NCBI RefSeq assembly: GCF_943912825.1
Contig: NZ_CALTUX010000034.1
Coordinates: forward strand, 1 to 18,529
Direction: 5' to 3'
Origin: an uncultured Anaerococcus sp.
Lineage (GTDB): Bacteria; Bacillota; Clostridia; Tissierellales; Peptoniphilaceae
DNA length: 18,529 bases
Part shown: positions 16,577 to 18,529 of the stretch, piece by piece
Numbering within the stretch: the first letter of the stretch is position 1
Layout of the letters: every line of letters begins with the position of its first letter
Made by a program: the position numbers and the translations under genes
The notes under the pieces: generated by a model
The model's database searches: none
Told to the model about the DNA's origin: nothing
Seen by the model: only the letters and a program-made list of their open reading frames with translations

Positions 16577-16993
16577 TTATTTAATCATATTAGCACTGAT
16601 TTTATCAAATGTTTCTACTCTTAATTTCCAAATACCTTGATATGGCTGCTCAACATAGCTAATGTTCTTGTCTTTATATAAATACGCAATGCTTGGACTT
16701 CCTTCTACGTTTTTGTAATGAAATTTAATAATAAGATAATCATTAATATTTGTAGGTTGGTCGTTAACACTTTCCCTACCGGTATCATCGGTGTTTTCCT
16801 CAATATCTTCAATTATTCCGGATATTTCATCTTTATTCTCAATTTTTAAACATTCTTCTGAAGTATTCTTCATAATTTCAATTTCTTTTACTTCTTCGGC
16901 TTTTGGTAGATTTATTTTTTTATTACTACCACCACATGCAGTTAATGATAAAATAGTGATTAAAACTATTGCTAAACCAAAATATTTTTTCAT
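16577..16993 (-). CDS. Lipoprotein, DUF5301-like
   Basis: A small secreted lipoprotein, 138 residues from the preferred start. The signal peptide ends in the lipobox L-T-A-C (Cys about 20). The mature part begins K-K-I-N-L-P-K-A-E-E-V-K-E-I-E-I and contains the block T-G-R-E-S-V-N-D-Q-P-T-N-I-N-D-Y and Y-V-E-Q-P-Y-Q-G-I-W-K-L, which I recognise from DUF5301 lipoproteins. Function in that family is unknown. Start choice: a GTG at 17000-17002 overlaps the GGAG (17002-17005), so the ATG at 16991-16993, eight bases downstream, is preferred. It lies 200 bp upstream of the two-gene cassette on the same strand. No terminator was recognised between them. The degenerate gene behind it may have been a partner. 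Confidence 0.82.
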   Translation of the reverse strand: MKKYFGLAIVLITILSLTACGGSNKKINLPKAEEVKEIEIMKNTSEECLKIENKDEISGIIEDIEENTDDTGRESVNDQPTNINDYLIIKFHYKNVEGSPSIAYLYKDKNISYVEQPYQGIWKLRVETFDKISANMIK

Positions 16994-17112
16994 AGTTTTC
17001 ACTCCTTTTTTCGATTTATTGTAATGCTCCCCATTAAAATCTACAATATTTTAATCTGTACAATCGTGTTGAAACCTTTAAAATCAAATTTTTCTATAAG
17101 ATGCTCCTTGAT

Positions 17113-17565
17113 TTATGTATTAGTAACTTTACTTTTTATACCTATCAAGTCATACTCATCCATCTCAATTTAAATGTTTAGTTTTTTATCATATCAAGTT
17201 TAGAAAATAGTGCTACCGTCTCCAAATACCTTGTCTTTTACTTGGAATATAATTTTTTATCCTAGTCATTCTTGTAGAAACAAAATTTATCAATGTCATT
17301 GACTTTGGCATTTATTCTTTTATCTTTAAGGTTATTAGAATCTTGACTATCTTTAATTCCTGTTTTGAAATAGAATGTCAACTCATAAGGATGGAATGAA
17401 CTGTCTTTATAAATTATACCAAACAAAAGAGTATCAACAATAATTGCAAATACTGGTCTGTTAAAATCTTCTATAATATCTACATTCTTTAGAACCTTTA
17501 TAAAAAATCAACAGAAGGAACTGGTGATTAATGTAGTAATTACAAAAATATCTCCTATAATATAA
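17113..17565 (-). pseudogene. Degraded gene with several stops and frameshifts, family unknown
   Basis: Coding-like text is spread over more than one frame. The upper part reads G-D-I-F-V-I-T-T-L-I-T and then shifts. The longest piece (~17264-17500) reads F-N-R-P-V-F-A-I-I-V-D-T-L-L-F-G-I-I-Y, followed by H-P-Y-E-L-T-F-Y-F-K-T-G-I-K-D. It is broken by TAG and TAA within D-K-K-L-Y-S-K, then continues as K-D-K-V-F-G-D-G-S-T-I-F / S-K-L-D-M-I in alternating frames. The end is I-E-M-D-E-Y-D-L-I-G-I-K-S-K-V-T-N-T before TAA (17113-17115). Between 17025 and 17112 another short coding-like fragment (E-K-F-D-F-K-G-F-N-T-I-V-Q-I-K-I) occurs. No family was recognised. Several lesions, unlike the single-base ones elsewhere, show true decay. 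Confidence 0.6.
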
Positions 17566-17741
17566 CTCTAAATTTGGCGATAGATTATAATAAAGAAAAA
17601 AATTTTGAAAAACATTGGTATATCCATTCAAATGTCATCCATTTACTGCACATATTCAATTTATGAAAAAAAAGAAAAACGATATATTGAACTGAACCCC
17701 AAAAGTTAGACCAAAAAACTAACTAAAGGAGGTCAGTTTTA

Positions 17742-18185
17742 AGGGCAAAATATAGCATTGAATTCAAAAATGAAAGCAGTAAGAGAATGTTTAAAATACA
17801 GTATCTCATATAAATCTTTATCAGGTTAATATTACATACCATCAGAAATGTCAAAATCCCCAAAGAAATCAAAACACACTAAAGTAGAAAGGATATTTCA
17901 CTCAGATCAAGGCTGGGCATATTAAAAAATCAATACACATCAAGATTAGAAACAAAGGGAATCACTCAATTCATGTCCAGAAAAGGCAACTACTTAGACA
18001 ACTCGCCAATGGAAAACTTCTTTGGAATACTTAAACAAGAAATATATTACGGAAGAAAATTCTACTCATATGAACACTTAAAACAAACAATAGAAGATTT
18101 CATAAAATATTACATCGAAGAAAGAATAAAAGAAAAATTAGGATACTTATCGCCTGTAGAATATAGAAAGAAGAATGTAGCATAA
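17742..18185 (+). pseudogene. IS150-like transposase, start codon lost, mostly deleted
   Basis: After AAAGGAGG the expected ATG reads AGG (17742-17744), followed by A-K-Y-S-I-E-F-K, the N-terminus of the OrfA helix-turn-helix protein. A frameshift then gives K-M-K-A-V-R-E-C-L-K-Y-S-I-S-Y-K-S-L-S-G. The middle of OrfA and most of the catalytic core are deleted. The C-terminal rve part resumes with F-H-S-D-Q-G-W-A-Y (second catalytic Asp), another frameshift, then T-K-G-I-T-Q-F-M-S-R-K-G-N-Y-L-D-N-S and the final Glu in M-E-N-F-F-G. It ends L-S-P-V-E-Y-R-K. The C-terminal 70-residue frame (17973-18185) is open but not a functional gene. The element cannot move by itself. Confidence 0.88.
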
Positions 18186-18190
18186 AAAAT

Positions 18191-18342
18191 GGGGTTGTTG
18201 CAGAATGAATAAATCGTCCAAAATCATTATAGGAACCTCCACGAAAATTTTGCCTCCATGAGCCGGCAGGCTAGGTAAAAAATTTTCTAAGAGAACCCTC
18301 TAATGATGAGACGATAATTATTCATAGTTTTGCAACAGTCCC
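18191..18342. repeat. MITE-like hairpin element nested in the IS remnant
   Basis: About 150 bp form an interrupted but nearly full-length inverted repeat. Paired blocks are TGTTGCA (18196-18202/18331-18337), TGAATAA (18206-18212/18318-18324), ATCGTC (18213-18218/18310-18315), ATCATTA (18223-18229/18301-18307), GAAAATTT (18243-18250/18280-18287) and an AGCC/GGCT tip (18261-18272). The ends GGGGTTGTTGCA and GGGACTGTTGCA resemble the termini of several transposon families. It lies between the transposase stop and the right IS end, where IS150-like elements normally have only a few dozen bases. It may be a non-autonomous element or a structured-RNA cassette. Confidence 0.65.
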
Positions 18343-18355
18343 AGGACAAAGAAAT

Positions 18356-18384
18356 ACCAGAGCTAGTTTAGTTCTAACTCTGGT
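18356..18384 (-). terminator. Hairpin, possible terminator of the CadD-like gene
   Basis: ACCAGAGCTAG (18356-18366) and CTAACTCTGGT (18374-18384) pair fully on the minus strand with one G-U pair and a 7-nt loop. The following sequence ATTTCTTTG is only moderately U-rich. The arms equal those of the terminator at 11879-11908. It lies inside the right end of the IS, so it may instead be the IS's own end hairpin. Confidence 0.55.
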
Positions 18385-18450
18385 ATTAGGTCCAACTTCG
18401 TGGGGTCACCTTAGATTTCCTTTAATAGGTCTGAAATATAAAAATAACTA

Positions 18451-18529
18451 TTAAATTGTTATTAGTGAAATCAAATAATTAATCGTTCCATTTTCAATCA
18501 ATATATAGAGACCGAGCCCAATAAACACG
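18451..18529 (-). CDS. C-terminal fragment of a membrane transporter, CadD-like
   Basis: The 25 visible codons, running in from beyond the window, end V-F-I-G-L-G-L-Y-I-L-I-E-N-G-T-I-N-Y-L and S-L-I-T-I before TAA (18451-18453). The 'F-I-G-L-G-x-Y-I-x-x-E-N/S-G-T' end matches the last helix and tail I recall for CadD-family cadmium resistance transporters. The frame is open and hydrophobic, as expected for a terminal membrane helix. The identification rests on few residues. The IS remnant and hairpin lie just beyond the stop. Confidence 0.55.
   Translation of the reverse strand, partial: VFIGLGLYILIENGTINYLISLITI

Larger units (their letters stand above)
17688..18413 (+). mobile_element. Remnant of an IS3-family (IS150-like) insertion sequence
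   Basis: The left end reads TGAACTGAACCCCAAAAGTT (17688 on), the classic IS150-group terminus. The right end, reverse-complemented from 18389-18408, reads TGACCCCACGAAGTTGGACC, matching the inner left end at 15 of 20 positions. About 725 bp remain of an element usually near 1.4-1.5 kb, and ~150 bp of that is a nested hairpin element. No target-site duplication was seen. It lies beyond the stop of the CadD-like gene. Boundaries are approximate, since the outer right end is degenerate. Confidence 0.85.

Overview
The window looks like accessory chromosome of a low-GC Gram-positive anaerobic coccus, most likely the Anaerococcus/Peptoniphilus/Finegoldia group (Tissierellia). The evidence is very AT-rich DNA, strong AGGAGG-type ribosome sites, lipoproteins with Gram-positive lipoboxes, wall-anchor-like surface proteins and an IS150-like element. 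The genus is inferred, not proven. Almost every gene lies on the minus strand; the one intact plus-strand locus is a surface protein at 9989-11837.

Layout. 1-2140 (minus, 3' end outside the window) is the N-terminal 713 codons of a secreted surface protein: signal peptide, a domain resembling the haemoglobin-interacting domain of Shr, two ~70-residue modules and a long Ala/Glu/Lys coiled coil. Its promoter carries a near-consensus Fur box. 2141-2757 is non-coding apart from that promoter and a terminator. 2758-4501 holds a lipoprotein and a small hydrophobic protein. 4669-9764 is an apparent operon read from a consensus promoter at 9854-9882: GNAT acetyltransferase, OmpR-type response regulator, histidine kinase, ABC ATPase and FtsX-type permease. 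This is the gene order of an envelope-stress or antimicrobial-peptide transporter controlled by its own sensor, but the ATPase is frameshifted at its H-loop.

9989-11837 (plus) is a secreted, EF-hand-rich protein with an NVKTG wall-sorting-like end, broken by one extra T. 11927-12127 is the tail of a lost gene. From 16365 down to 12149 (minus) runs a tightly spaced group: a two-gene cassette of unknown function (a ~490-residue protein with His/Asp motifs, now frameshifted, overlapping a glycine-zipper membrane protein), a histidine phosphatase, a class I methyltransferase and a small membrane protein. The two-gene cassette is the best candidate for an undescribed system.

16577-18529 is a decay zone: a DUF5301-like lipoprotein, a multiply broken gene, a shrunken IS150-like element with a ~150-bp hairpin (MITE-like) element nested inside it, and the C-terminal end of a CadD-like cadmium transporter running off the window.

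Three otherwise intact genes each carry a single-base indel in a short homopolymer. Either the locus is decaying or the assembly has indel errors; read-level checking decides this and affects every functional claim on those genes.
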